Positions 33,278-41,420 of a stretch of 64,000 nt of DNA are shown one piece after another. Every line of letters begins with the position of its first letter. Position 1 is the first letter of the stretch. The translations under genes were made by a program, and so were the position numbers. The stretch comes from Actinomycetota bacterium (lineage in GTDB: Bacteria > Actinomycetota > UBA4738 > HRBIN12), in the NCBI GenBank assembly GCA_026003015.1, contig BPGL01000001.1:838913-902912 (forward strand), read 5' to 3'. A model generated the notes under the pieces. It made no database searches, was not told the origin of the DNA, and saw only the letters and a program-made list of their open reading frames with translations.

Positions 33278-35176
33278 GTGCGGCAGCGTCGAACCCATCC
33301 GGCCGCGATCGCGGGGATCGCCCTGCTCGGTGGTGCGGTGGCGGCCCTGCTCACCTGGCAGGGCAGCCTCGTCGTCGGGCTCGGAGCCGGCCTGGCCGTG
33401 TGGGCGATCGGCGTGGTCGCCTCCTGGCTCGTCGTGCGCCGCGACGCCGGGTCGGACCGGATGGACCCGGGGCGGCGACGGCTGCTCGTGGCGACGGGCG
33501 TGGGCGGGCTCGCGTGGGTGGCCGGTGGCGCGGCGCTCGCCCGGGCCGCCCGCTCGTTCGGCCGCGCCGACCCCCTCGCCGCGCAGGAAGCGGCGGCCGC
33601 CGCGCTCGGAGGGGACTACATGGAGCTCGTGCGGCGGTCGTTCCGAGCCGGGCGGTCCGGTGACCTGCAGCTCGTCCTGGCGCCGTTCAACTCCTCGAAC
33701 TACCCCAACGAGTCGCTGTCGCTCGTTCCGAGAGACCCCAGGACGAGCCACGCGAGCGTGTGGATGTACCTCCAGCGGATCCCCCTGCTCGTCCACGCCC
33801 CGGGGCTCGTCCCGCCCTCGGACCACGAAACGACGGTCACCCTCGCCGACGTCGCGCCGACGATCGCCCGGCTCGTCGGCGCGACCTGGCCCGAGGGACG
33901 CGACGGGCGGCCGCTGCCCGGGGTGCCCGAGCCCGACCGGCCGCCACGCGTCGTCGTCACCGTCGTCATCGACGGCGGGGGTTGGAACGTCCTGGAGCGC
34001 TACCCCGACGACTGGCCGACGCTTCGCGCCCTGATGCGCGCGAGCGCGAACCACCGGGGCGCGATCGTCGGGTCGTTCCCGACCGTGACGGCGAGCGCGC
34101 ACGCGACGATCGGCACGGGGGCGTTCCCCTGGAAGCACGGGATCACCGGCCACAACATCCGCGACGGCGCCGGCCCGCGCAAGGCCTACCGCACGGCCGG
34201 GCGCGCGGACCCGACCGACCTGCTGCTGCCCACGCTCGCCGACCTGTGGTACGCGCAGACGGGCGGCCGCGCGTGGGTCGGCGAGGTCGGCTACCAGGTC
34301 TGGCACCTGGGCATGCTCGGCGTCGGCGGTCGGGGCAGGGCCGGCGACGACCTCCCGGTCGGGGTGTACTACGACGAGTACGCGGCGCGCTGGGCCCCCC
34401 ATCACCCCGACCGCTACCGACTCCCCCGCGAGGTGCCCGCCCCCGAGCGGCTCGCCGCCTACCGGGCCGCGTTCGAGCCGCTCACGGTCGACCGCCGCTT
34501 CGACCCGAAGGGACGCCAGGCGGACTGCTGCAGCCCACCGATCGTCCGCTACCAGGGCGACCTGCTCGAGGCGGTGCTCGAGGCCGAGCCGATCGGGAGC
34601 GAGGCGCCGGGGCTGCTGTTCACGACCTTCAAGGCGCCCGACTACGCCGGACACCTGTACGGGATGCAGTCGGCCTGGACGGCGCTCGCGCTTCGAGCGG
34701 TCGACGAGCAGCTCGCGCGGCTGTGGCGCCGCCTGGACGAGCGGTTCGGCGCAGGGGGCTACGCGCTGATCGTCACGGCAGACCACGGGCAATGCCCGCT
34801 TCCCGACGACGTCGGCGGCGTCAGGCTCGACCCGATCCAGCTCGAGGCGGTCATCGAGCGATCCTTCGGCGGGCTGTTCGATCCCGTCCAGGCGGTCGTG
34901 CCCCACGAGGTGTACCTCGACCCGAGCGTGCTGTGGGACGCAGGGGCCGACGTCGACGAGGTCGCCGCGTCCCTGCGCGACCTGACGTACCGACAGACGC
35001 TCGGCTCCTACGTCCCCCCCGAGGCCGTGGAGGAGGAGCTGCTCGACCGGCGGCAGTTCGCCGCGGTGTTCTCGGCCGGATGGCTCGAGCGGCTCCTCGA
35101 GCGCGACCCCTCGGCGTTCGGAGCGACCGCGTTCGTCGAGCCGGGGGTGGACATCGGGACGCCCCCTCCGCCCTGA
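33278..35176 (+). CDS. Membrane-anchored alkaline-phosphatase-superfamily protein (nucleotide pyrophosphatase/phosphodiesterase-like)
   Basis: This roughly 632-residue protein starts with two hydrophobic helices (about residues 9-53) and a third near 68-90. The catalytic domain begins at RVVVTVVIDGGGWNV (metal Asp) and has the nucleophile loop SFPTVTASAHATIGTG, KHGITGHNI, TTFKAPDYAGHLYG and IVTADHGQCPLP. The region before it, with LVLAPFNSSNYP, YLQRIPLLVHAPGLV and VTLADVAPTIARLVGA, looks like the C-terminal end of another enzyme of this superfamily. GTG 33278 is chosen because TTGCGC/GAGCAT make a possible promoter just upstream; a TTG at 33242 is the alternative. AcnX genes follow 4 nt later. 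Confidence 0.75.
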   Translation: MRQRRTHPAAIAGIALLGGAVAALLTWQGSLVVGLGAGLAVWAIGVVASWLVVRRDAGSDRMDPGRRRLLVATGVGGLAWVAGGAALARAARSFGRADPLAAQEAAAAALGGDYMELVRRSFRAGRSGDLQLVLAPFNSSNYPNESLSLVPRDPRTSHASVWMYLQRIPLLVHAPGLVPPSDHETTVTLADVAPTIARLVGATWPEGRDGRPLPGVPEPDRPPRVVVTVVIDGGGWNVLERYPDDWPTLRALMRASANHRGAIVGSFPTVTASAHATIGTGAFPWKHGITGHNIRDGAGPRKAYRTAGRADPTDLLLPTLADLWYAQTGGRAWVGEVGYQVWHLGMLGVGGRGRAGDDLPVGVYYDEYAARWAPHHPDRYRLPREVPAPERLAAYRAAFEPLTVDRRFDPKGRQADCCSPPIVRYQGDLLEAVLEAEPIGSEAPGLLFTTFKAPDYAGHLYGMQSAWTALALRAVDEQLARLWRRLDERFGAGGYALIVTADHGQCPLPDDVGGVRLDPIQLEAVIERSFGGLFDPVQAVVPHEVYLDPSVLWDAGADVDEVAASLRDLTYRQTLGSYVPPEAVEEELLDRRQFAAVFSAGWLERLLERDPSAFGATAFVEPGVDIGTPPPP

Positions 35177-35180
35177 CGCG

Positions 35181-36446
35181 ATGACGCTCGAGCTGTCGAG
35201 GGCCGATCGTGCCCGGCTCGGAGGCGAGGGCGGGCCGGGGGTCGCGCGAGCGATGCGGATCCTCGTCGCCGCGGCCGAGGCGATGGGCGCGACGCGCCTG
35301 CTCGACATCACCCGCGCCCACCTGGACGGCTGCCTGTACCACGGTCGAGCGAGCCTGGACTTCGTGGAGCGGCTCGTCGCCGAGGGCGCCCGCGTGCTGG
35401 TGCCGACGACGCTGAACGTCGGCTCGCTCGACCTGCTGCATCCCGAGCTCGTCCGCCTCGACCCGGCGACCGCCGAGGCGGCGCGGCGGCTGATGGACGC
35501 CTACGTCGCCCTCGGTGCGCGGCCCACCTGGACGTGCGCCCCGTACCTGCTCGAGGACCGGCCCGCGCTCGGCGAGCAGGTGGCCTGGGCGGAGTCGAAC
35601 GCGATCGTGTTCGCGAACTCCGTGCTCGGCGCCCGCACCGAGCGCTACGGCGATTTCCTCGACGCCTGCTGCGCCGTGACCGGGCGGGCGCCCGCGGTCG
35701 GCCTGCACACCGACGAGGGGCGACGGGCCCGGCTGCTCGTGCGGGTGCGGGGGGTCCCCGAGCCGCTCGCCCGCTCCACGGCCGGCCTGGCCGCGCTCGG
35801 CCACCTCCTCGGCCGAGCGGCCGGTCACGAGGTCCCCGTCGTCGACGGGCTCCCCACGGCCCTCGGTGAGGACGGGCTCAAGGCCCTGGGAGCGGCCGCC
35901 GCGTCGTCGGGGGCGGTGGGGCTCGTCCACGTGGTCGGCTCGACGCCGGAGGCACCCTCGGTCGAGGCCGCGCTCGGCGGCCGGCCCCCCCTTCGGGAGC
36001 TATCGATCGGACCCGCGGAGCTTCGTCGGGCCCGCGACGAGCTGTCCACCGCGGGCGACGGGCGGATCGGCGCCGTGTCCCTCGGAACCCCCCACGCCTC
36101 CGAGCGGGAGCTCGACCGGATCCTCGAGCTCGCGCGCCACGTCGGATCCCTCGCCGTCCCGTGCTTCGTGAACACGGGGCGATCGACGCTCGCGCGCCTG
36201 GAGGCCGACGGCCGCGCCGGGGCCCTGCGCAGCGCCGGGATCACCGTCGTGACCGACACGTGCACGTACGTGACGCCGATCCTCCAGGGCATCGAGCAAC
36301 CGGTGATGACCGACTCGGCGAAGTGGGCCTGGTACGCGCCGGGGAACCTCGGCGTTCGGGTCGTGTTCGGCACGACCGAGGAGTGCCTGCGCTCGGCCGC
36401 AGCGGGGCGGGCGTGGCGCGACGAGGCGCTCTGGGGGACGGCGTGA
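35181..36446 (+). CDS. Aconitase X catalytic (large) subunit
   Basis: This 421-residue protein matches the AcnX catalytic domain (formerly DUF521): ITRAHLDGCLYHGRASLDFVERL, TTLNVGSLDL, TCAPYLLEDRPALGEQVAWAESNAIVFANSVLGART, GTPHASERELDRI and TDTCTYVTPILQ with SAKWAWYAPGN. AcnX enzymes are Fe-S hydro-lyases; known members are cis-3-hydroxy-L-proline dehydratase (bacteria) and mevalonate-5-phosphate dehydratase (archaea). The subunits are separate here. The reaction in this organism is not determined. Confidence 0.88.
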   Translation: MTLELSRADRARLGGEGGPGVARAMRILVAAAEAMGATRLLDITRAHLDGCLYHGRASLDFVERLVAEGARVLVPTTLNVGSLDLLHPELVRLDPATAEAARRLMDAYVALGARPTWTCAPYLLEDRPALGEQVAWAESNAIVFANSVLGARTERYGDFLDACCAVTGRAPAVGLHTDEGRRARLLVRVRGVPEPLARSTAGLAALGHLLGRAAGHEVPVVDGLPTALGEDGLKALGAAAASSGAVGLVHVVGSTPEAPSVEAALGGRPPLRELSIGPAELRRARDELSTAGDGRIGAVSLGTPHASERELDRILELARHVGSLAVPCFVNTGRSTLARLEADGRAGALRSAGITVVTDTCTYVTPILQGIEQPVMTDSAKWAWYAPGNLGVRVVFGTTEECLRSAAAGRAWRDEALWGTA

Positions 36447-36883
36447 GGCTGCTCGCGGCGCGATGCCTCGCCGAGGGCGAGGCCGCCGGACCCGCCCTCG
36501 CGCTCGCCGAACCGCTGAGCCTGTGGGGCGGACTCGACCCGTCGAGCGGCGTCGTGATCGACGAGCACCATCCCCAGCGGGGCGCGGTCGTCACCGGCCG
36601 CATCCTCGTCATGCGCTCCGGCCGCGGCTCGAGCTCGAGCTCCTCCGTGCTCGCCGAGGCCGTCCGCGTCGGGACCGCCCCGGCGGCGATCGTGCTGCAC
36701 GAGGCCGACGCGATCGTGGCGATCGGAGCGATCGTGGCGCGCGAGCTCTACGGGTCCGCGCTCCCGGTCGTGGCGCTCGAGGAGCCCGAGGCCTACGCGG
36801 CGGCGAGCGCGGCCGAGCGCCTCGCGGTCCGGGCCGCGATGGGGACCGCCACGGTCGTGATCGACGGCGCCGCGGGCGGCTGA
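36443..36883 (+). CDS. Aconitase X swivel (small) subunit
   Basis: This 146-residue protein is the swivelling domain of AcnX (formerly DUF126). It has EGEAAGPALALAEPLSLWGGLDPSSGVVIDEHHPQRG and the Ser-rich substrate loop MRSGRGSSSSSSVLAE, which carries the catalytic Ser, then APAAIVLHEADAIVAIGAIVARELYG. It starts at GTG 36443 inside the stop of the large subunit (GTGA), as expected for subunits made in equal amounts. It ends 17 bp from the convergent HAD/menorin gene. Confidence 0.88.
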   Translation: MRLLAARCLAEGEAAGPALALAEPLSLWGGLDPSSGVVIDEHHPQRGAVVTGRILVMRSGRGSSSSSSVLAEAVRVGTAPAAIVLHEADAIVAIGAIVARELYGSALPVVALEEPEAYAAASAAERLAVRAAMGTATVVIDGAAGG

Positions 36884-36900
36884 GGGCCACAGCCCGATGC

Positions 36901-38409
36901 TCAGCCCACGGACGCGGCGACGCGCTGCCCCGAGCCTCGACCGAAGTACCGCCACTCCGGGAAGTTGAAGTCGGCGGTCACCGAGGCGGGCAGCAGGAGG
37001 CTCGCCTCGAGGAACGACTCGAGGTCGGGCACGCCGTACAGGTTCGTCCGCCAGCCCATCTGCTCGAGGAGATCGAGGACCTCTCGGGCCCTCGGACCCC
37101 ATCGCACCGAGAGGCGATCGATCCCCCACGAGCGGAGCAGGTCCAGCACCTGATCCGCCGCCGCGGCGAGCACGAGCGGCACGAGGAAGTCGACCGGACA
37201 CGACAGCGTTGAGCTCGGGAAGCCGGCGCGCAGCGAGCGGAACCCTTCCTCGCCGATCGCGGGCAACTCCGCGTTGAACCACAGCCGCTCGTCGCACAGA
37301 CCCAGCCCGCGTACGAGCTCGACCGCCGCGGCGAGCGTCGGGCCGCCCTCCTTGAGATCGAGCTTCACGCATCGCCCCGCGGCCACGAGCCGGTCCAGCG
37401 CCTCCTCCGCGGTGAGCAGCGGTTCCTCGCGGCTCCACGGGACCTCCTCGAAGCCGTCGTGGCGGAGAACGAGCCGGCCGAAGGGGTCCGAGCGAACGTC
37501 GATCTCGGCCCAGGCCACCTCCGAGTCCAAGAACCGGTCGAGGTTCACCACGTCGTTCACCCCGTGCCACACGAACTGCACCCGATCGGGGAGCGTTCGC
37601 GGGGGCACGAGCTCCCGCAGGCGGTAGTCGCGACCGGAGACGACCCGCGCTCGGTGGGGCCGCTGCGACCGGAAGATCGTGTCGGCGTGCAGGAACAGGA
37701 CCTCCTCGGCACGATCGATCCGCGCCATCGCGGCGAGGTTCTCCGGCTCGTTGTCGATCACGGCCACGACCCGGTACCCGGCCTCCCGAAGCCGCTCGAG
37801 CCCGGCGAGCTTCGCCTGCGGCACGTCGCCCCCGGCCGCCGTGAGCAGCAGCTCGGGCGGGAACGCGACGCGGTACGCACGCCCGATCGTGTTCAGCGAC
37901 CTGAGGGTGAGGTCGCGCATCCCATCGGGTCGTCCGGTGTTCAGCGCGACGTGGGTTCGCGGCTGGAGCTGGAACCAACGGATGACCCCGAACACGCCCT
38001 CGAAGGGTCGGCTCGCGGCCAGGATGGCGTCGGGATCCCAGAGGTGCGCCCGGTAGAAGGCCGCGACGTCGGGTCTGCGGTCGTCCGCGACGTCCAGCGA
38101 GGCGAGGATCGCCTCGATCTCGTCCTCGTGGTGCACAACGTCGTCGGCCACGAGACCGTGGAAGAGGCGCGTGCCTCGGGCACGATCGTACGCGAGCAGC
38201 ACGTGAACGGTCAGGTGCCGCAGGTCCAGGATGGTGCCGTCGATGTCGAACACCAAGCAGAGCTCGTCGTCGGGGTACCGCGCTCGCGCCTCCGTGAAGT
38301 GCTCCGAGAGCGCCCGCATCCAATCGCGAGGCGGAGCGGAAGGCGCAGCGGAAGCCAGCCGGTCGACCGCTCGATCGAGGCCGACCGCGAGGTGCGACCC
38401 GAAGCTCAC
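36901..38409 (-). CDS. HAD-superfamily phosphatase domain fused to a menorin (FAM151/DUF2181)-like domain
   Basis: This 502-residue cytoplasmic protein is not a standard family architecture. Residues 50-245 form a complete HAD domain: nucleophile Asp55 and Asp57 in VFDIDGTILDL, motif II NTGRP, motif III Lys200 (PQAKLAGL) and motif IV IDNEPEN. Residues 275-490 resemble menorin/FAM151 (related to glycerophosphodiester phosphodiesterases): VWHGVND, WAEIDVRSD, LRHDGF, LTAEEALDRL and CVKLDLKEGGPTL. GTG 38409 is preferred because TACGAT ends exactly 6 nt upstream, although an ATG at 38466 is in frame. Substrate is unknown; two phosphoester-cleaving folds in one chain suggest sequential action. Confidence 0.65.
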   Translation of the reverse strand: MSFGSHLAVGLDRAVDRLASAAPSAPPRDWMRALSEHFTEARARYPDDELCLVFDIDGTILDLRHLTVHVLLAYDRARGTRLFHGLVADDVVHHEDEIEAILASLDVADDRRPDVAAFYRAHLWDPDAILAASRPFEGVFGVIRWFQLQPRTHVALNTGRPDGMRDLTLRSLNTIGRAYRVAFPPELLLTAAGGDVPQAKLAGLERLREAGYRVVAVIDNEPENLAAMARIDRAEEVLFLHADTIFRSQRPHRARVVSGRDYRLRELVPPRTLPDRVQFVWHGVNDVVNLDRFLDSEVAWAEIDVRSDPFGRLVLRHDGFEEVPWSREEPLLTAEEALDRLVAAGRCVKLDLKEGGPTLAAAVELVRGLGLCDERLWFNAELPAIGEEGFRSLRAGFPSSTLSCPVDFLVPLVLAAAADQVLDLLRSWGIDRLSVRWGPRAREVLDLLEQMGWRTNLYGVPDLESFLEASLLLPASVTADFNFPEWRYFGRGSGQRVAASVG

Positions 38410-38415
38410 GCTCCC

Positions 38416-38421
38416 ATCGTA
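38416..38421 (-). promoter_or_regulatory. Putative -10 box of the HAD/menorin gene
   Basis: TACGAT on the minus strand ends 6 nt before the GTG at 38409 and supports that start. Confidence 0.35.
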
Positions 38422-38625
38422 GGAACGGCCTGCGTCCGGTTCCGTCGAGGTTTCCCAGATGTTCATCGAGCGTTCCGCCCCAGGGCGACGGCAGCTGCCC
38501 CCGCGTTCACGTGGGCGACCGGCGTGCCGGACGGGTCGCGATCCCGGTCGACGGCGACCCGACCGGCCGAGCCCTGTCGGCGCCGCGGGCGGCCCTATGG
38601 ACCGAGATCGGATGGGATCTGGACT

Positions 38626-39119
38626 GTGACCACGATCCAGATCGCGTCCGTGCGGGCGCCGCTCGACGATCCGCGCTCCTCGGGTCCAGCCTGGAGGTGC
38701 TCGCCCTCGCGCAGGCGATGGGGCTGCTGCCCGAGGGCGGGGGCGCGGGGACCTGGACCTGCCGACGCTCCGTCGCGTGGCCAGGGCCGTCGGCCGCGGG
38801 GGTCGGCAGGGCCGCGGCGGCCCGTCTGGCCACGACGGCGCGGGACCCCGACGCGCTGCGCAGCGCGCCCGACGCGTTCGTCGAGGCGCTGCGGGGAAGC
38901 GAGGTCGCGACCCGCCTGCACTTCCTCGCAACCGTCGTGGCCGACCTCGTCGGCATGTACAACGCGTTCGGGGTGCGCCGGTGGTTCGAGCGGCCGCGCA
39001 GCGCCCTCGGCGGCCGCAGCCCCCCGAGGTGCTCGCCGGCGACTGGGATCCCGACGACGGAGGGACCCCTCGCCGTTCGGTCCCTGGCTCGCTCGCTGGT
39101 CGGCTCCTCGGCAACCTGA
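38626..39119 (+). pseudogene. Decayed antitoxin gene (Xre/MbcA/ParS-type toxin-binding domain remnant)
   Basis: Pieces of one protein are spread over three frames. GTG 38626 opens IQIASVRAPLDDPR; a second frame gives SSLEVLALAQAMGLLPEGG; a third gives LDLPTLRRVARAVG. The second frame resumes with VATRLHFLATVVADLVGMYNAFGVRRWFERPRSALGGRSP, the third continues EVLAGDWDPDD, and the end is RSLARSLVGSSAT. The MYN...GVRRWFERPR..LGGRSP..VLAGDW part resembles the C-terminal toxin-binding domain of RES-system antitoxins. Five frame changes, and apparently a missing central helix-turn-helix, mark it as decayed. A RES-like remnant follows at once. Confidence 0.5.
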
Positions 39120-39154
39120 CCGCCCGTGTCGGTACCGGGCGCGAGGCTTCGGCC

Positions 39155-39542
39155 GTGATCGGGTATCGCCACACCGACGCCCGCTTCCCGTTCCTGACGG
39201 TCGATCTCGGGGATCCGCAGCTGGTCCGCCACGGCTGCCGAGGGCGACGCTCACCGGGTCCCGGCGACCTACGAGGCCTGCCGGCGCGAGGCCCGTCGCC
39301 TGCGCGACCGCGGTGCCGGTGGGCTCCTCGCTCCCTCCGCCGCGCTGCGGGAGGGCGGAGCCGACGGATGGCGCGTGGATCGGGGCCTGCGCCCGGGACG
39401 TCCCAGGGACGGACGCACGATCGTCCTCTTCGGGCGGTGGCCCGACCTCGTGGGTTGGCCGGCCGCAGCCGAGGGAAGACCCGACCCCGCGCTCCTGGAA
39501 CGGGTGCGACCCCTCACCGACAGCGCGACGGGGGCAGCGTGA
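39155..39542 (+). pseudogene. Decayed RES-domain toxin gene
   Basis: GTG 39155 opens VIGYRHTDARFPFL, the usual beginning of RES-type toxins. The frame then changes near 39231 and continues with ATYEACRREARRLRDRGAGG, LLAPSAALREGGADGWRVD, TIVLFGRWPDLVGWPAAAEG and ALLERVRPL, the usual C-terminal half. About 50 residues expected between the halves are absent, so this is a deletion plus frameshift and not just a base error. RES toxins degrade NAD+. The order antitoxin then toxin supports the assignment. Confidence 0.5.
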
Positions 39543-39635
39543 ACGTGGAGGTGGACGCGAGGCCCCTGGGACTTCGCGACATGGCGTCGGTCCCGATCGA
39601 CGGGCAAGACCTCCGAGGATCAACCCCGGGTGAGG

Positions 39636-39981
39636 TGGAGGTGGCGGGAATCGAACCCGCGTCTCCGGGCGACCGACCGGGGCTTCTCCGGGCGCAGCCG
39701 GTGGTGAGGTCTCGCCTCGGGGCTCCCACCGGCGGAGCTCCCCTCGGCCAGCCCGGGTTCGATGTCCGCCGGCGGCCCCCGGGCGGAGCCGTCGGCGTGA
39801 GCCTGCTGATGACGCTCGACCCCCGATCGCAGGCGCACGGGGCGAGCGGCTACCTAGAGGTTAGGCAGCGAGCGCGTACTCGTCGTTGGCGCTTGTTGGT
39901 GTCCGGCGTTTTACGAGACTCCGGGATCTCGGCCCGCTTCCCCCGGACGGCAACCGTCCGGATCGAAGCCAGTACACCCCC
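39636..39981 (-). ncRNA. ssrA: tmRNA (ssrA)
   Basis: The ends pair as a tRNA-like acceptor: GGGGGTG at 39981-39975 with CACCTCC at 39643-39637, with a T arm GCGGG-TTCGATT-CCCGC and discriminator A. The tag frame at 39890-39861 reads GCC to TAA and encodes ANDEYALAA, preceded by GTAAAACGCC as in other tmRNAs. CCA is not encoded. With SmpB it rescues stalled ribosomes and marks the product for proteolysis. It lies 60 nt after smpB but has its own strong -10. Confidence 0.96.
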
Positions 39982-40001
39982 GTTGTTCAGTTATCGCAAC
40001 G

Positions 40002-40007
40002 AGTATA
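40002..40007 (-). promoter_or_regulatory. -10 box of ssrA
   Basis: TATACT on the minus strand, the best -10 in the window, lies 20 nt upstream of the mature tmRNA 5' end. It sits between smpB and ssrA, so ssrA can be transcribed independently. Confidence 0.55.
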
Positions 40008-40041
40008 CGACCAGCGCCGGCCGTGGCTTGAGCCGGCCGCC

Positions 40042-40512
40042 TCAGCGGCGCCGCGACACGGCGCGCTCGACCTCGCGCTCGGCCTCCCGCTTGGCGATCG
40101 CCTGACGCTTCTCCCAGCGACGCTTGCCCCGCCCCAGCCCGAGCTCCACCTTGGCGAGGCCGTGCACGAACGCCACGCGCAGCGGCACCAGCGTGAGCCC
40201 GCGCTCCGCGGTCGCGCGCTCCAGCTCGGCGATCTCGGCGCGGTGCAGCAGGAGCTTGCGGGGCCGCAAGGGCCGGTGCGTGCGGGGGTCGCCCTGTTCG
40301 TAGGGGGGGATGTGCAGACCCTCGAGCCAGACCTCGCCGCCGCGGACGCGCGCGAAACTGTCGACGAGCGAGGCGCGACCGGCTCGGAGCGACTTGACCT
40401 CGTCGCCGGTGAGCTGGATCCCGGCCTCGTAGCGATCGACGATCTCGTAGTCGTGCCGCGCTCGACGGTTCGTCGCCACCACCCGTTCGGGCTCCGACCG
40501 GCGCCCGGCCAT
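40042..40512 (-). CDS. smpB: SsrA-binding protein
   Basis: This 156-residue protein binds tmRNA and places it on stalled ribosomes. Family segments are TNRRARHDYEIVDRYEAGIQLTGDEVKSLRAGRASLVDSFARV, EVWLEGLHIPPYEQG, HRPLRPRKLLLHRAEI and the basic C-terminal tail after LGLGRGKRRWEKRQAIAKRE. Its ATG overlaps the ftsX stop by 1 nt, and ssrA follows, giving the common actinobacterial order ftsE-ftsX-smpB-ssrA. Confidence 0.97.
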   Translation of the reverse strand: MAGRRSEPERVVATNRRARHDYEIVDRYEAGIQLTGDEVKSLRAGRASLVDSFARVRGGEVWLEGLHIPPYEQGDPRTHRPLRPRKLLLHRAEIAELERATAERGLTLVPLRVAFVHGLAKVELGLGRGKRRWEKRQAIAKREAEREVERAVSRRR

Positions 40513-41420
40513 CACACGTCGAGGAACCGACGGATCCCGATCGTGCCCGCGATCAACGCCACCCCGACGCCGGCGACGAGCACCCAGGGAGCGATCACGA
40601 GTACGTCGTCGTTCCCGATCAGCGGCAGGAACGTCTGACCCCGCAGGCGGTCGATGAACACGACCTTGAGCAGGAACAGGGTGAAGATCGCCGCCGCCGC
40701 GCCGAGCAACGACTCCACGAGTCCCTCGATCAGGAACGGGACGCGGATCCGCCAGTTCGTCGCGCCCACCAGGCGCATGATCCCGATCTCCTTGCGACGG
40801 GCGAACATGCCCATCCGCAGGGTGTTCGCGATCAGGAACACCGCCGAGACCAGCATGATCAGCGCGACCGACAGCACCCCGATCGACAGCACGCGGGTGA
40901 TCGCGGTCAGCAGATCGAGGAGCCTGCGGTTGTCGTTCACCTTCGCGATCCCCGGCTCGGTGCACACGATCTCGCTGTCGGCGTTCGGCGCGCACCCGAG
41001 CGCCGCGGCGATCTCCTGGTAGCGGGCGGGGTCCACGAGCTGCACCCGGAGCGAGGCTGGGATCGTCGTCGCGCAGTCGACGTTCTCGGTGAGCTCCGGC
41101 TGGTTGCGGAACACCTCGTGGAAGCGCGCGCAGGCGGCGTCTTTGTCCTGGAACGTCACGTCCGCGACCGCCGGCAGCGACTGCAGCTTGTCCATCAGTC
41201 TTCCGACGGTTTCGGCCTTGACGGGGTCTTCCAGGTAGATGGCCACCTGCGCGTTCTCCGTCCAGGCGTCGATCACCAGGTCGAACTGCCGCGCGATCAG
41301 CAGGGCCAGCCCGAACAGGAACAGCGCGATGAACGCGGTTGAGATCGCGGCGAAGGCCACGACCCCGTTGCGGCGGAGGCCCGCCGCGGTCTCGCGGAAG
41401 TACGCGTCGAGCCGCGACAT
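40512..41420 (-). CDS. ftsX: Cell division protein FtsX
   Basis: This 302-residue membrane protein has one N-terminal helix (about 21-43), a large extracellular domain (45-185), and three C-terminal helices. FtsX segments are AFAAISTAFIALFLFGLALL, NAQVAIYLEDPVKAETVGRL, and AVFLIANTLRMGMFARRKEIGIMRLVGATNWRIRVPFLIEGLVESLLGA. With FtsE it controls peptidoglycan hydrolases at the division site through its outside domain. The ATG overlaps the ftsE stop by 1 nt. Confidence 0.96.
   Translation of the reverse strand: MSRLDAYFRETAAGLRRNGVVAFAAISTAFIALFLFGLALLIARQFDLVIDAWTENAQVAIYLEDPVKAETVGRLMDKLQSLPAVADVTFQDKDAACARFHEVFRNQPELTENVDCATTIPASLRVQLVDPARYQEIAAALGCAPNADSEIVCTEPGIAKVNDNRRLLDLLTAITRVLSIGVLSVALIMLVSAVFLIANTLRMGMFARRKEIGIMRLVGATNWRIRVPFLIEGLVESLLGAAAAIFTLFLLKVVFIDRLRGQTFLPLIGNDDVLVIAPWVLVAGVGVALIAGTIGIRRFLDV

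Noticed and set aside
39636-39700. A stand-alone tRNA suggested by GCGGGTTCGATTCCCGC
   Set aside because: This T arm is the 3' part of the tmRNA; there is no matching D or anticodon arm, and the acceptor pairs with 39975-39981.
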